Assembly: GCF_003337485.1 (NCBI RefSeq)
Contig: NZ_QPJJ01000025.1
Span: 1 to 32,309 of the forward strand
Source: Saliterribacillus persicus
GTDB taxonomy: Bacteria > Bacillota > Bacilli > Bacillales > Amphibacillaceae
Reading direction: 5' to 3'
DNA: 32,309 nucleotides
Positions 14,885-25,452 of the stretch are shown here, piece after piece. The position numbers and the translations under genes are program-made. A model generated the notes under the pieces. It made no database searches. It was not told the DNA's origin and saw nothing but the letters and a program-made list of their open reading frames with translations. Within the stretch, counting starts at the first letter, position 1. Each line of letters begins with the position of its first letter.

Positions 14885-15340
14885 CTAGCCTATAATATCC
14901 ATAATGCGACTACTGATTGACGAAAGCTGAGCTAATGGGGGAATAAAACTGTACCCATGACCTCTCCAGAATGCTTTCCACAAGCTAAAACCTTCTTTTC
15001 TATAAATGATAAAAAGGGAGCTACTAATAGTTATACAGGTAAATAAAAAATATAGGTTTAATTTATGTCTTTCCACAGAATCTGTTAAGGATTCCACTCT
15101 CCATTTTTCATTGCCTGAGAAAGTAGTGGTGTATGCCTTCTCTTCCATGTTGAAGATGTCGTATGTTTGTATCGTGATGCTTTCCTCATCTTTTGCTACT
15201 ACTTCATAACCATTAGGTGTGTAAGAAAGATCATAGACTAAAAGATAGTTTACTCCAAAAGCAATTAACAATAATAAGCCTAGTCCTATAAATCTGATGG
15301 CTTTCTTTTTTTCACCTTGCTGTATTTGTGACTCAGCCAT
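14885..15340 (-). CDS. 151-aa membrane protein, first gene of a membrane cassette
   Basis: Not recognised. After a short charged N-terminus (MAESQIQQGEKKKA) comes helix 1 (IRFIGLGLLLLIAFGVNYLLVYDL). An extracytoplasmic loop of about 60 residues follows (SYTPNGYEVVAKDEESITIQTYD to WRVESLTDSVERH). Helix 2 is LNLYFLFTCITISSSLFIIY, and the C-terminal region contains KAFWRGHGYSFIPPLAQLSSISSRIMDIIG. Transcription would continue into the 48-aa and 96-aa genes. The three together look like one operon of unknown function. Confidence 0.65.
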   Translation of the reverse strand: MAESQIQQGEKKKAIRFIGLGLLLLIAFGVNYLLVYDLSYTPNGYEVVAKDEESITIQTYDIFNMEEKAYTTTFSGNEKWRVESLTDSVERHKLNLYFLFTCITISSSLFIIYRKEGFSLWKAFWRGHGYSFIPPLAQLSSISSRIMDIIG

Positions 15341-15472
15341 TTAAAACATTCCTAACTTAAGAGAGAGTAGAATAGTACAACTTCGATATTTCATATTTAT
15401 GTATACATTAAATGGTAATACATTTTTTGTATAAAGAAAAGCCATTCTGAAATAAATTATTATTTTTGCTAC

Positions 15473-15499
15473 AAAAAAAGAGCTAACATAATAGCTCTT
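15473..15499 (-). terminator. Terminator of the 6-phospho-beta-glucosidase gene
   Basis: A perfect 8-bp stem (AAGAGCTA/TAGCTCTT, 15478-15499) is followed on the minus strand by about seven T's. It lies 40 nt beyond the stop codon of the glycosidase gene. Confidence 0.85.
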
Positions 15500-15538
15500 A
15501 ATAAAGTGAAGCTCTGTAAACACAAATTATAGGTACTG

Positions 15539-17298
<1,760 letters not shown>

Positions 17299-18027
17299 GT
17301 GTTTACAAATGAAATTATTGCTTCTTTCAATGAACTAGAAACTTCGATCTATCATTATATAATGGAAAATAAAGAAAAGGTTATCTACATGCGAATTCGT
17401 GAATTAGCTGAGGAAACGCATGTATCAACAGCTACGATACTTCGATTTTGTAGAACACTAAATTGTGAAGGATTCTCAGAATTTAGAGTAAAGCTTAAAA
17501 TGCATGTGGAGGAACATAAAAAGACACAGATGAAGGATTCACATCATGCTGTTGTGGAATTTTTTGAAAGAACGTTAAAAGGGGACGCAGAAGAAAAAAT
17601 TAAAGAAGCAGCAGCTCTTATCCACCAAGCAGAAAATGTTATTTTTATCGGGATAGGAAGCTCAGGAATTTTGGCGGAATATGGGGCGAGGTATTTTTCT
17701 AGCTTAGGTAAATTCTCGTTGTATATTAAAGATCCACATTTTCCAATCCACTCGAAAGTTATGAAAAACAGTGTTACGATCGCCCTATCCGTTTCCGGTG
17801 AAACGAATTTTACTGTGAATCATCTTCATCAATTGAAGCGGGAAGGCAGCAAGCTTATTAGCGTTACAAATTCTAGATTTTCAACAATAGCAAAAATTTC
17901 TGATATGAATATCGCCTATTATGTCACTGAAGAGTTTGTTGAAAACGCCAATGTTACAACTCAAGTGCCTGTGGTGTACATACTAGAAGCGATGGCGCGC
18001 GAAATACACAAGCTGCAGGAAGATTAA
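17299..18027 (+). CDS. RpiR/MurR family sugar-phosphate-sensing regulator
   Basis: A 242-aa transcription factor. Residues about 1-75 form the RpiR helix-turn-helix (IRELAEETHVSTATILRFCRTLNCEGFSEFRVKL). Residues about 95-225 form the SIS sugar-phosphate-binding domain (VIFIGIGSSGILAEYGARYFSSLG; ALSVSGETNFTVNHLHQLKREGSKLISVTN). I prefer GTG 17299 because AAGGGAG lies 8 nt upstream. The upstream in-frame GTG 17281 lies before that site. Its divergent position beside the 6-phospho-beta-glucosidase gene suggests that it represses or activates that gene in response to a phosphosugar. This is inferred from context and family. Confidence 0.88.
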   Translation: MFTNEIIASFNELETSIYHYIMENKEKVIYMRIRELAEETHVSTATILRFCRTLNCEGFSEFRVKLKMHVEEHKKTQMKDSHHAVVEFFERTLKGDAEEKIKEAAALIHQAENVIFIGIGSSGILAEYGARYFSSLGKFSLYIKDPHFPIHSKVMKNSVTIALSVSGETNFTVNHLHQLKREGSKLISVTNSRFSTIAKISDMNIAYYVTEEFVENANVTTQVPVVYILEAMAREIHKLQED

Positions 18028-18035
18028 TAGTGTTG

Positions 18036-18099
18036 GAGCATAGTTGATACTACAACCTTCAAGCTCGCGTAAGTATAAAAACTAGGGTGCTCATTTTTT
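18036..18099 (+). terminator. Probable terminator of the RpiR-family gene
   Basis: GAGCA (18036-18040) pairs with TGCTC (18088-18092), with additional pairing inside (AGTT/AACT), followed by ATTTTTTGTTTT. The loop is long, so confidence is moderate. Confidence 0.5.
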
Positions 18100-18187
18100 G
18101 TTTTGTGGTTCAGCGACATCTTTATATCGGGAGTGTAACTATGATCCTTGAAAAGGCATTTATTAAAATCCCTCCATTCCCAGTAAA

Positions 18188-18622
18188 TTATTGTCTGTTT
18201 AATTGCTTCAATAAGTCCTCACAAATTTCTGTGTGAATCGATTGTCTTTTTAAATTCAGAAGAAGGTGTCGAGGGTTCAGTTTGTTTGCCCCGAACATGC
18301 AATTTAGATAATGCAAAAACTCCTCGATACTTGGAGCTTTATTTTGATAAAGGTCATCTGTATTTATGTTATAAGGTGCTAATATTGATTGTAATGCTGG
18401 ATCTTTTTTATTTAATTGATGGAATGTGTGATAATTCACATCAGTGCCATGATAGAGGCGATATTTAAATGCCGTTAATATATGGATTATCGCTTTTTCT
18501 TGGTTCTCTTCGAATTCGTTATCCAATGCATAAATAAAGAAGGGGAATTCATGTCCATTTACCATCATACGAAGCAGTTTATTTTGATATTTCAGTAGAT
18601 TGATCTCTTTTTCAATATCCAT
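18188..18622 (-). CDS. DUF1878 (YhaI-like) family protein
   Basis: A 144-aa soluble helical protein resembling B. subtilis YhaI (DUF1878). It has an N-terminal coiled coil (MDIEKEINLLKYQNKLLRMMV), then EFPFFIYALDNEFEENQEKAIIHILTAFKYR and a C-terminal helical part with PSIEEFLHYLNCMF. Family function is unknown; it is typical of Bacillales. I chose the ATG at 18622 because GGAGG stands 5 nt upstream. The in-frame ATGs at 18658 and 18649 lie before that site. The gene stands alone, convergent with the RpiR gene. Confidence 0.65.
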   Translation of the reverse strand: MDIEKEINLLKYQNKLLRMMVNGHEFPFFIYALDNEFEENQEKAIIHILTAFKYRLYHGTDVNYHTFHQLNKKDPALQSILAPYNINTDDLYQNKAPSIEEFLHYLNCMFGANKLNPRHLLLNLKRQSIHTEICEDLLKQLNRQ

Positions 18623-18938
18623 TACAACCTCCAAATGCAGTTTTTTCATTTCTTTCATATGTAAATAATAACATATATATCCAGAAATATTGCTTAAAGA
18701 AAATTAACTAAAGAGCTTATTTTTTAACCATAGTAGTTTTCTAAAAGTGTAAATTATATTTTACATTTTTAATAAAATTGCCTTTTTTGCGTGAAATTAC
18801 AGTCTTAGATAAAAATTAACTTCAAACAACTATTTGTGGAAAAATAAGAATAATTGGCATTTTTATGGTAATCTAAGTTAGAGAGCCTTCGTAAATTAAC
18901 AAACAGTACTTTTCAATAAAGAGTAGGGGATAGTTGTA
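18623..18938. other. AT-rich divergent intergenic region
   Basis: It contains a short hairpin (TGTAAA/TTTACA near 18748-18765) followed by TTTTT, and presumably promoters for the DUF1878 gene (minus) and the 2H-like gene (plus). I see no additional gene. Confidence 0.35.
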
Positions 18939-19478
18939 ATGTATAGCTTTAAAAACGATACTTACATAGTATTAGATGTACCGATAAAAATTGCTGATGG
19001 AGTAAAGAGAATAAGGGATCAATATCATTACACAATGGCCTTACCTGTAGAGATTACAGTTGCAGGTTCGAGTGGAATAGGGGTATTAGAGTATGAACAG
19101 AATCCGAGTAATGTATATTCTACTTTAAAAGATATAACAGCACGTTTAAAACCTATCAAGTGCAGATTTGGAAAAGTCAGCAAATTTCCTAATACTGATA
19201 TTTTCTTTTTTACTTTGCTAGATGAAACCCCTGTCCGAGAATTTCACGAACTACTTGCAAAATCGAATATTAAATTTTTAGAAACCCCATTTCCTTATAA
19301 GCCACATTGCCCTTTATGTAATAACTCATCCCTAACAGATATAGAAACACAAGAATTATTATCTAAAGAAATTATTGAAGAATTTACTCTTGATACGGTA
19401 TCACTTTATTCGTTGGAAAGGAAAACAAAGGACGAGTTAAATATAAGATTGCTTGAAAGATTTTCATTATCTGAATAA
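18939..19478 (+). CDS. 2H phosphoesterase / 2'-5' RNA ligase-like protein with degenerate motifs
   Basis: A 179-aa protein with the two-lobe layout of the 2H superfamily: YTMALPVEITVAGSSGIG in lobe 1 and KFLETPFPYKPHCPLCNN in lobe 2. In active members each lobe carries H-x-T/S. Here the first reads E-I-T and the second H-C-P, so the first catalytic histidine is absent and the second motif lacks its Thr/Ser. The PHCPLC stretch with two cysteines is unusual. The protein has either lost phosphodiesterase activity or is a divergent fold relative. A good start (ATG 18939, AGGGGATAG upstream) and full length argue against a pseudogene. Confidence 0.6.
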   Translation: MYSFKNDTYIVLDVPIKIADGVKRIRDQYHYTMALPVEITVAGSSGIGVLEYEQNPSNVYSTLKDITARLKPIKCRFGKVSKFPNTDIFFFTLLDETPVREFHELLAKSNIKFLETPFPYKPHCPLCNNSSLTDIETQELLSKEIIEEFTLDTVSLYSLERKTKDELNIRLLERFSLSE

Positions 19479-19576
19479 TAATTATTATCTAGTACACCCA
19501 ACGGGGAGCAGTAATTTGAAAAAGGGTGTCGTGATAGATAAATGTAATAGTGTTAATTAGATGGAAGGGTGATAGT

Positions 19577-19861
19577 GTGAAAAAATCATTTCTGTATGGA
19601 TGTATTTCACTAGCTGTTTTAGCTATACTAACTGTATTTAATATGGAATTATTTATAAAAGTAACCGCTATAATTGCAATTGCTACTATAGGGGTTTCGG
19701 GCATTTTTTTAAAAACCTTTGTTAGAGGTAGAGAGTTTAATGTAAATGTGAGTGCTAGGGACGATCGAGAAAACAGAAGTCTAGGATTGGTAATTGCAGC
19801 ATTCGGTTTACCGTATATAATTACCGCTATTATTATTCTTATATTCACTTACTATGTTTGA
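19577..19861 (+). CDS. DUF5316 family small membrane protein
   Basis: A 94-aa protein with three hydrophobic segments: KSFLYGCISLAVLAILTVF, VTAIIAIATIGVSGIFL and LGLVIAAFGLPYIITAIIILIFTYY. The cytoplasmic loop VRGREFNVNVSARDDRENRSLG and the GLPxxI last helix fit my recollection of DUF5316. Function is unknown. GTG at 19577 (MKKSFLYG) has GAAGGGTGA just upstream and is preferred over the GTG at 19550. The reverse-strand frame over this interval has no ribosome binding site. Confidence 0.7.
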   Translation: MKKSFLYGCISLAVLAILTVFNMELFIKVTAIIAIATIGVSGIFLKTFVRGREFNVNVSARDDRENRSLGLVIAAFGLPYIITAIIILIFTYYV

Positions 19862-19960
19862 GTTGTTTTGGAAATATAACCTATTTTTCTAATAATCGAC
19901 ATTGTTTAACATTAAAACAACAATCTTTAAAAATAATATTCTCGCAAAGAGGGGGATAAT

Positions 19961-20722
19961 ATGAAAAAAACTAATTACTCCAAAATAGCTGGCAAATATG
20001 ACAATAATCAGTTTAGGGTTGATGAGATAAGATTTGACCATGACCTAAAAAGTTATATTGAAAATAATATTAAATCAGAATACAATGTATTAGATTTATC
20101 CTGTGGCACAGGTCTTTATCTGGAAAAACAATCTAATTACTTTGAGGGAGTTAACATAAACTGGCATGGCCTTGACCTTTCAGAGCAAATGTTAAAGAAG
20201 GCTAAGCAAAAAGTAAGCAACTCAAAATTCACTACTGCAAATGTTGAAGCTATGCCATATCCTTCAGAGCAATTTGACTTTATTTCTAATAATTATGCAT
20301 TTCATCATTATATCAATAAGGAACAAGCATTAAATGAGATATACCGTGTTCTACAAGAAGGTGGTATCTATAAATTACATAATATATCTATTCAAGACAT
20401 GCCTAAGTGGTGGGTTTATCATTATTTCCCAGCAGCATATTACGAAGATATTAAAAGATTTTGGAGTAAAGAGATTATTTTTCATGAACTTACAACAAGG
20501 GATTTAAAGGTAAATTTGAAAATTGAGTACCGTATGGAAAGTATAAAGGTAATTGATTACCTAGATTATGCTAAGAACAGAGATATTTCTGTCCTAACTT
20601 TAATAAATGATAAAGACTATGAAGAGGGCTTAGGAAAAATGATAGATGATATAAAAACTAACCCAGATAAAACAATTGTTAATGATTTCGCAGAAATGTT
20701 TTGTATCACCAAAAAATTATAG
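19961..20722 (+). CDS. Class I SAM-dependent methyltransferase
   Basis: A 253-aa methyltransferase. Motif I is NVLDLSCGTGLYL (about residues 44-56), the acidic residue is in WHGLDLSEQMLKKA, motif II is PYPSEQFDFISNNYAFHHYI, and post-II is LQEGGIYKLHNISI. The C-terminal part (WWVYHYFPAAYYEDIKRFWSKEIIF) looks like a substrate-binding cap. GAGGGGG lies 6 nt before the ATG. It is the third class I methyltransferase in about 9 kb, but the three are not close to each other in sequence. No biosynthetic partner identifies its substrate. Confidence 0.87.
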   Translation: MKKTNYSKIAGKYDNNQFRVDEIRFDHDLKSYIENNIKSEYNVLDLSCGTGLYLEKQSNYFEGVNINWHGLDLSEQMLKKAKQKVSNSKFTTANVEAMPYPSEQFDFISNNYAFHHYINKEQALNEIYRVLQEGGIYKLHNISIQDMPKWWVYHYFPAAYYEDIKRFWSKEIIFHELTTRDLKVNLKIEYRMESIKVIDYLDYAKNRDISVLTLINDKDYEEGLGKMIDDIKTNPDKTIVNDFAEMFCITKKL

Positions 20723-20821
20723 AATTTAAAGCTATCTGGTGTGGTAATTGAAAGTTAAGGAGACTTTTTTTGTAAGGAATTGTTTTACATTTCCGTGTTC
20801 GAATAACTTCCTTTGCTTGAG

Positions 20822-20857
20822 AAGTAAAACAGCCACTTCCAAAAGGGGAGCGGCTGT
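20822..20857 (-). terminator. Terminator of the DUF418 gene
   Basis: ACAGCC (20829-20834) pairs with GGCTGT (20852-20857), and the stem extends inward over CTTCC/GGGGAG. On the minus strand TTTTACTTC follows. It lies about 45 nt beyond the DUF418 stop codon. Confidence 0.75.
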
Positions 20858-20902
20858 AATGATTATTCAACTAAACTAAGATCAAAAACGTTCCTTCACA
20901 TT

Positions 20903-22165
20903 TCAATCTCTATATTTTAGAGGTTGAATTTTCCCGTATGTTGCTGATCGCCATACCCACTCTAAAGGACCATACTTATAATTTTTCAACCATAGATAGC
21001 TTAGTAGAATTTGTATAGGGAAGACAATCAAACTAATTACGATGCCCAATCCTAAATTCAACTCTCCAAACAAACCAAGTCCCTTAAATATACCGACCCC
21101 AATGATTGATTGAATTAAATAATTTGTTAACGCCATTCTTCCTACATAGCTAAGCGGATGAAAAAATTTTATCCACTTATCTTTTTGCAATAATATTATA
21201 AGAGAAGAAATATAAAATAATGAAAGACTAAGACCGCTTAATGTTATAAAGACTTGAATAGCAATTTCATTTAAAACTCCATAGTTTAAAATGTCTAAGT
21301 GAAAAATGAGAATAAAAATACTAAATGGGATACTGAATAATAGACTAATCCACCATGTGCGTTTAACTAGATCTTTGTGTGAATCAAACTCACTGATTAT
21401 ACGACGTTTCCCTATATATAATCCCAAAAGAAACATATACAATGCCGTAAGGATAGAAAAAGGCAAGTCCTTTAAAATGGGAATCACTTCATTGTTAAAA
21501 CGATAGGTTAGCCAATCTAAATAACTACCATTATGGTAATGCTCTATTGCTAATTCTACTTTTCCAGAACCATCAACCTGTAACATCTGTATCTCGTGTG
21601 TCAATTCTTCAGCAGAGGAGAATAAATTCGACAGAAGTAAAAAGGTTAAAGCGATAGTAAATATGAGAATCCAAGTGAAAATCGTTTTTGTCTTTCTTTT
21701 ATAGAAGAAAATCAGGAAAAAGCCAGCTAATGCATAGTTTAAAAGTACATCTCCATACCATAAAAATACAAGATGCAAAAAACCAAATATAGCTAAAATT
21801 GTCAGTCTTCTTAAAAATAGCGTATAAAACTGGTCGATTTTTTTTTCAGCTCGACTCATAAAGATATAAAAGCCTAGTCCGAACAAAAATGAAAATATCG
21901 AAAAAAATTTAAACTCGACAAATATGTCCAAGAAAATACGGATCCATTTATCGCTTTCACCCATTTGTTGTGGAATCATGTACATGTCATGTACTAATTG
22001 GGGTGTTTGAAAAAGTTGCATATTCCCTAGGAAAATGCCAAACAATGCAAATCCTCTAATAATATCTAATGAAACTATTCTTTCATTTAGAGATATTGGT
22101 GTTGATTTTAATAAAGTATTTATATCTTTTTCTCCCCATTCTTTGTTTTCATGAAGTATCCACAA
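20903..22165 (-). CDS. DUF418 family polytopic membrane protein
   Basis: A membrane protein of 406-420 aa with about 10 helices. The N-terminal DUF418/DUF1624 signature is NERIVSLDIIRGFALFGIFLGNM. The C-terminal half carries PLSYVGRMALTNYLIQSIIGVGIFKGLGLFG and ends YGPLEWVWRSATYG, which is diagnostic for DUF418 (B. subtilis YeiB/YrkO-type, function unknown). The start is unclear. TTG 22165 has no ribosome binding site. GGGGAG stands 8 nt before an in-frame ATA at 22123-22121, which would give the usual short N-terminus before the TPISLNERI block. Either is possible. It has its own terminator and no obvious operon partner. Confidence 0.88.
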   Translation of the reverse strand: MWILHENKEWGEKDINTLLKSTPISLNERIVSLDIIRGFALFGIFLGNMQLFQTPQLVHDMYMIPQQMGESDKWIRIFLDIFVEFKFFSIFSFLFGLGFYIFMSRAEKKIDQFYTLFLRRLTILAIFGFLHLVFLWYGDVLLNYALAGFFLIFFYKRKTKTIFTWILIFTIALTFLLLSNLFSSAEELTHEIQMLQVDGSGKVELAIEHYHNGSYLDWLTYRFNNEVIPILKDLPFSILTALYMFLLGLYIGKRRIISEFDSHKDLVKRTWWISLLFSIPFSIFILIFHLDILNYGVLNEIAIQVFITLSGLSLSLFYISSLIILLQKDKWIKFFHPLSYVGRMALTNYLIQSIIGVGIFKGLGLFGELNLGLGIVISLIVFPIQILLSYLWLKNYKYGPLEWVWRSATYGKIQPLKYRD

Positions 22166-22424
22166 TAGTTGAAGAAGCTTTTATTGATTTAATAATACCA
22201 CAAAGTAGTGATTAGTCATTTCTTTCATTTATTATCAATAAACGCTGCGAAAAGAACCTAATGATAAGAAAATTAGTTTTATAGGATTTCTTTCACTATC
22301 AATTGGATTTACTGATATATTAGTAGAAAGACCATGATGGAGATAAAGTTAAGAATGTAATAGTAAAACAACCAGAATTCATTGATATAAAAGTAAAATG
22401 CAAATATCTATGTGGGTGAAAAAA

Positions 22425-22952
22425 TTGGTAAAAATATATATTATATCTGGTCCTGCAGGAGTAGGTAAATCTACAACTGCAAAAAAACTTGCTGAACAGT
22501 TTGACCATAGTGCATATATTGAAGGTGATCTAATAAATCATATGGTGATTGGTGGTTATCTTCCCCCGTGGGAAAGTGAAGAACTCCAGTCCCTAGTATG
22601 GCAAAATATAGCCGATTTAAGTACTAATTTTATTCAGGCAAATAAAAATGTAATTATTGATTATGTTGCATTCCCAGAAGAAGCAGAAAAGTTTTCTCAA
22701 AAGATTTATTCAGAAGGAAAGAACATAGAAATTAGATACGTTGTATTATGGGTGAAGAGTGATGAACTATTGAGAAGAGATGCATTAAGAATTAAAGAAC
22801 ATCAAATGGGAGCTAGGAGTATAGAGTTAATTAAGGAATTTGAAAGTAAAGAAATTGAAAATCGCTTTTTCTACAATACAACTAACATACCGCAATCAGA
22901 CTTAGATAACATTATTCAGAACATAAGAACAAATCCAAAGTTCAAATATTAA
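22425..22952 (+). CDS. P-loop NTPase/kinase (AAA_33-like small-molecule kinase)
   Basis: A protein of about 175 aa with Walker A GPAGVGKSTT at residues 9-18 of a beta-strand-led N-terminus (VKIYIISG). Later come SAYIEGDLINHMV and NVIIDYVAFPEEAEKF (a Walker B-like strand) and a lid-type basic helix LLRRDALRIKEHQMG. The layout matches shikimate/gluconate-kinase-like and chloramphenicol-phosphotransferase-like small kinases. The substrate is unknown. I place the start at TTG 22425 because GGGTG lies 6 nt upstream. The in-frame ATGs 22398 and 22410 lack a ribosome binding site. Confidence 0.75.
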   Translation: MVKIYIISGPAGVGKSTTAKKLAEQFDHSAYIEGDLINHMVIGGYLPPWESEELQSLVWQNIADLSTNFIQANKNVIIDYVAFPEEAEKFSQKIYSEGKNIEIRYVVLWVKSDELLRRDALRIKEHQMGARSIELIKEFESKEIENRFFYNTTNIPQSDLDNIIQNIRTNPKFKY

Positions 22953-22999
22953 TTCTTAAAAATGCAATTATATTTATTCACAAGAAATGAGGAATACAT

Positions 23000-23350
23000 A
23001 TGTCTCTTAATGTAGAACTGTCAAAATTTAAAGTGAAACAAGGTAAATCTCACGTTGTAGATGAATGGATGAAATTCCTGAATGACAATATGAAAGATGT
23101 TCTTCTAACGCTGGAAAATGAAAAAATGTATGTGGAATCTATTTTCAGAGAGAAAATTGAGGAAACGGAGTATTTATATTGGCATTCCATACAAGGAGAC
23201 GGTGGAGCACACGTTGAAGAATCACAGTACGAAGTGGATAAGAAACACTTAGAATATTGGTATGTATGTATTGATGAAGAAACGTCACTTACAAATTTGA
23301 CGTCAGAAGTATTAATGATTCAAGAGGATGTTCGAAAATCAATGGAATAA
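23000..23350 (+). CDS. DUF6176 family protein
   Basis: A 116-aa soluble protein that I recognise as DUF6176 from KFKVKQGKSHVVDEWMKFLNDNMKDVLLTLENEKMYVESIFRE and EYLYWHSIQGDGG, plus the HLEYWYVCIDE segment. The fold is probably a dimeric alpha/beta barrel related to the ABM proteins; function is unknown. GAGG lies 7 nt before ATG 23000. It follows the kinase gene by 47 nt and could share its transcript. Confidence 0.72.
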   Translation: MSLNVELSKFKVKQGKSHVVDEWMKFLNDNMKDVLLTLENEKMYVESIFREKIEETEYLYWHSIQGDGGAHVEESQYEVDKKHLEYWYVCIDEETSLTNLTSEVLMIQEDVRKSME

Positions 23351-23425
23351 CATCTTTTAGACAAGAAGATTGCTTTTCATTTTCGTATCTAAATAATTAC
23401 CATAATAACCATTGAGAAAACACCA

Positions 23426-23466
23426 CAAAAAAAAGAGCATCAAATTGTTTAACAATTCAATGCCCC
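23426..23466 (-). terminator. Terminator of the BceAB-type operon
   Basis: A long, nearly perfect stem (GCAT-CAAATTGTT with AACAATTCAA-TGC, 23437-23463) is followed on the minus strand by CTTTTTTTT. It lies about 75 nt after the permease stop codon. Confidence 0.85.
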
Positions 23467-23541
23467 ATTCAATCTTATTTTATTGATTTCGCTAAAAACT
23501 AGCGTCCTTATTTCTAAACAATGCGAAACTTAACGTCAACT

Positions 23542-25452
23542 TCACATTACTTGCTTAATTTTCGCTGTGTACAAGCCTCGGATAAACACAAAATAAATGG
23601 TGTAAATCACAAAGTACGCGCCAATTAATAACACGCTTGGTAAGAGTACTGACGCGGATAACATGTTTTGTAAGGCTAAAAATGCAAAGCTTGCATGAAC
23701 TACTGCAACAAAAAATGGTATAAAGAATAAATAGGCAACTTGCTTTGTTGCTATTTTCTTCATCTCGGATACCGTTAATCCTATTCGGTATAAAGCCTTA
23801 TACTGCGCCACATCCTTATCCAAATCTTGATAGAGCTTAAAGTAAAGAATCGAACCAGCTGCTAAAAAGAATAGCACACTAATGAACAATCCGAAAAATA
23901 ATGTGTAGGAAAGAGATTCACGCATCATTAAATAAAAATCGGCTTGCGAGTCTATTCCCGTAACAATCGAACCATCCACATAACTCGTAGCTTCCTCAAT
24001 TGCTTTTGCATTAGAAGCCCAATTATCCACGTTTACAGCTGTATAGCGATACATTTCATTTTCTTCTGCAACAGACGCATAGTTTTCATAAACTTCATCT
24101 GATACTACAATTTGCGATCGTGTATGCCTATTGGTATTTACAATCGAATCAACCGTATTAAGTTTAAGTGTTTCGCTATTATTCTCAGAAGTTAATTCTG
24201 TTTCTTCGGAGAGAGAGAAAGTTCCCGGACCTATGAAATGCGGCAACATGACATACGCTTCATCATCTGCAATCGATACATTCGAATCCTTTCCATTAAA
24301 CGCTAGAAGTTTTTTGTAATCAGAGGCTTTTAATATTTGTACCCATATTTCTTCCGCGTCTTGCACGAACAGTCCCTGTGTTGTATCAATAGTGAGTTGA
24401 TCATACTCAAGATTTTCCTCTTCAAAACGATCGGTTGCTTTTTGAACCTCATCAGGCATTTTTGCAATATTTTCTTCGCCTTTTGCCAGAAATGATACAT
24501 TTTGCGGGATATAGGAAGTCGCTTCTACTTCTGCACTTTTAAATGCTCCGTATAAAACACCAGAAGCGGTGAAGGCTACAGCGCTTAAAATCGTTACAAA
24601 AAACAACAACCGCGCATGATCCTTCATTTTATACATTAAATCAGATATCGTAAGTAAATTCGTTTGTTTAAAATAAAAGGATTTCTTTCGCTTTAATATT
24701 GTTAAAAAAGCAATACTAAATTGGGTAAACAAGAAATAGGTGCCAGGCACGATTAATGCCACTATTGGTAACATTCGAAATGCAATGGTTACCAAGGTTG
24801 CCGTTGCAGCCAAATAATATGCTGCACCAATTAACAACAAGCCGAGGATACTTAATATCCATGAAAATTTCAGCGCGCGTTTGGGTGCTTTCGCTCCTCT
24901 GAAAAGTTCGATCACAGCATTTGTTTTTAACGTCCAAACAACGACAAGTGAATTAAACTCGAACATTAAAAAGTAAGCAAGCACAGTAATTATGATGGCC
25001 TTTGGTGCTAAATGGAATTCAAGGGTACCCTGCATATCGAGAAGCTCTGAAAAGCCCATCAAGAAAACATTTGCGAATAAAGCTCCAACAAGTAAGCCCG
25101 CTAAAATCGATACCAATCCAATAATCGTATTTTCAATAATCAATAACCGATTTAATTGCCCTTTACTGATTCCAAGCGTCATTAACAATCCATATTCTTT
25201 CTTCCTCGACTTAATAAATGCACCCGTCGAATACATCACAAACAAAAAAGAGAAGGAGAAAATAATGATTTCAGCTGCCATAATCCCACGTTGCACACTT
25301 TCTCTAAATTCATTGCCCTCAATTTCTGGGTGAAACAAAATCACCGCATAGATGAAAAATACAGCAACCGAAAACGTACAACTCAAAAAGTAACTCATGT
25401 ACTGTCTAGCATTTCGGCGCACATTATTAAACGCGAACTGTTTGAAGGTCAT
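23542..25452 (-). CDS. BceB-type ABC transporter permease for peptide antibiotic sensing and detoxification
   Basis: A 636-aa FtsX-domain permease with ten predicted helices. There is one N-terminal helix, a FtsX-type triplet (LFVMYSTGAFIKSRKKEYGLLMTLGISKGQLNRLL), and a large extracytoplasmic domain of about 210 residues between helices 7 and 8 (roughly residues 300-520, AFKSAEVEATSYIP to MMRESL). A C-terminal triplet follows. This layout is specific to BceB/PsdB/YtsD permeases, which bind lipid II-cycle intermediates or bacitracin-, nisin- or defensin-like peptides and transmit the signal to the partner kinase. The start codon overlaps the end of the ATPase gene by 26 nt. The peptide specificity cannot be told from the sequence alone. 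Confidence 0.92.
   Translation of the reverse strand: MTFKQFAFNNVRRNARQYMSYFLSCTFSVAVFFIYAVILFHPEIEGNEFRESVQRGIMAAEIIIFSFSFLFVMYSTGAFIKSRKKEYGLLMTLGISKGQLNRLLIIENTIIGLVSILAGLLVGALFANVFLMGFSELLDMQGTLEFHLAPKAIIITVLAYFLMFEFNSLVVVWTLKTNAVIELFRGAKAPKRALKFSWILSILGLLLIGAAYYLAATATLVTIAFRMLPIVALIVPGTYFLFTQFSIAFLTILKRKKSFYFKQTNLLTISDLMYKMKDHARLLFFVTILSAVAFTASGVLYGAFKSAEVEATSYIPQNVSFLAKGEENIAKMPDEVQKATDRFEEENLEYDQLTIDTTQGLFVQDAEEIWVQILKASDYKKLLAFNGKDSNVSIADDEAYVMLPHFIGPGTFSLSEETELTSENNSETLKLNTVDSIVNTNRHTRSQIVVSDEVYENYASVAEENEMYRYTAVNVDNWASNAKAIEEATSYVDGSIVTGIDSQADFYLMMRESLSYTLFFGLFISVLFFLAAGSILYFKLYQDLDKDVAQYKALYRIGLTVSEMKKIATKQVAYLFFIPFFVAVVHASFAFLALQNMLSASVLLPSVLLIGAYFVIYTIYFVFIRGLYTAKIKQVM

Noticed and set aside
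22166-22397. Pseudogene fragments before the P-loop kinase gene
   Set aside because: Short open stretches (such as SFIGFLSLSIGFTDILVERP) appear between stops, but none resembles a known protein enough to support a broken gene.
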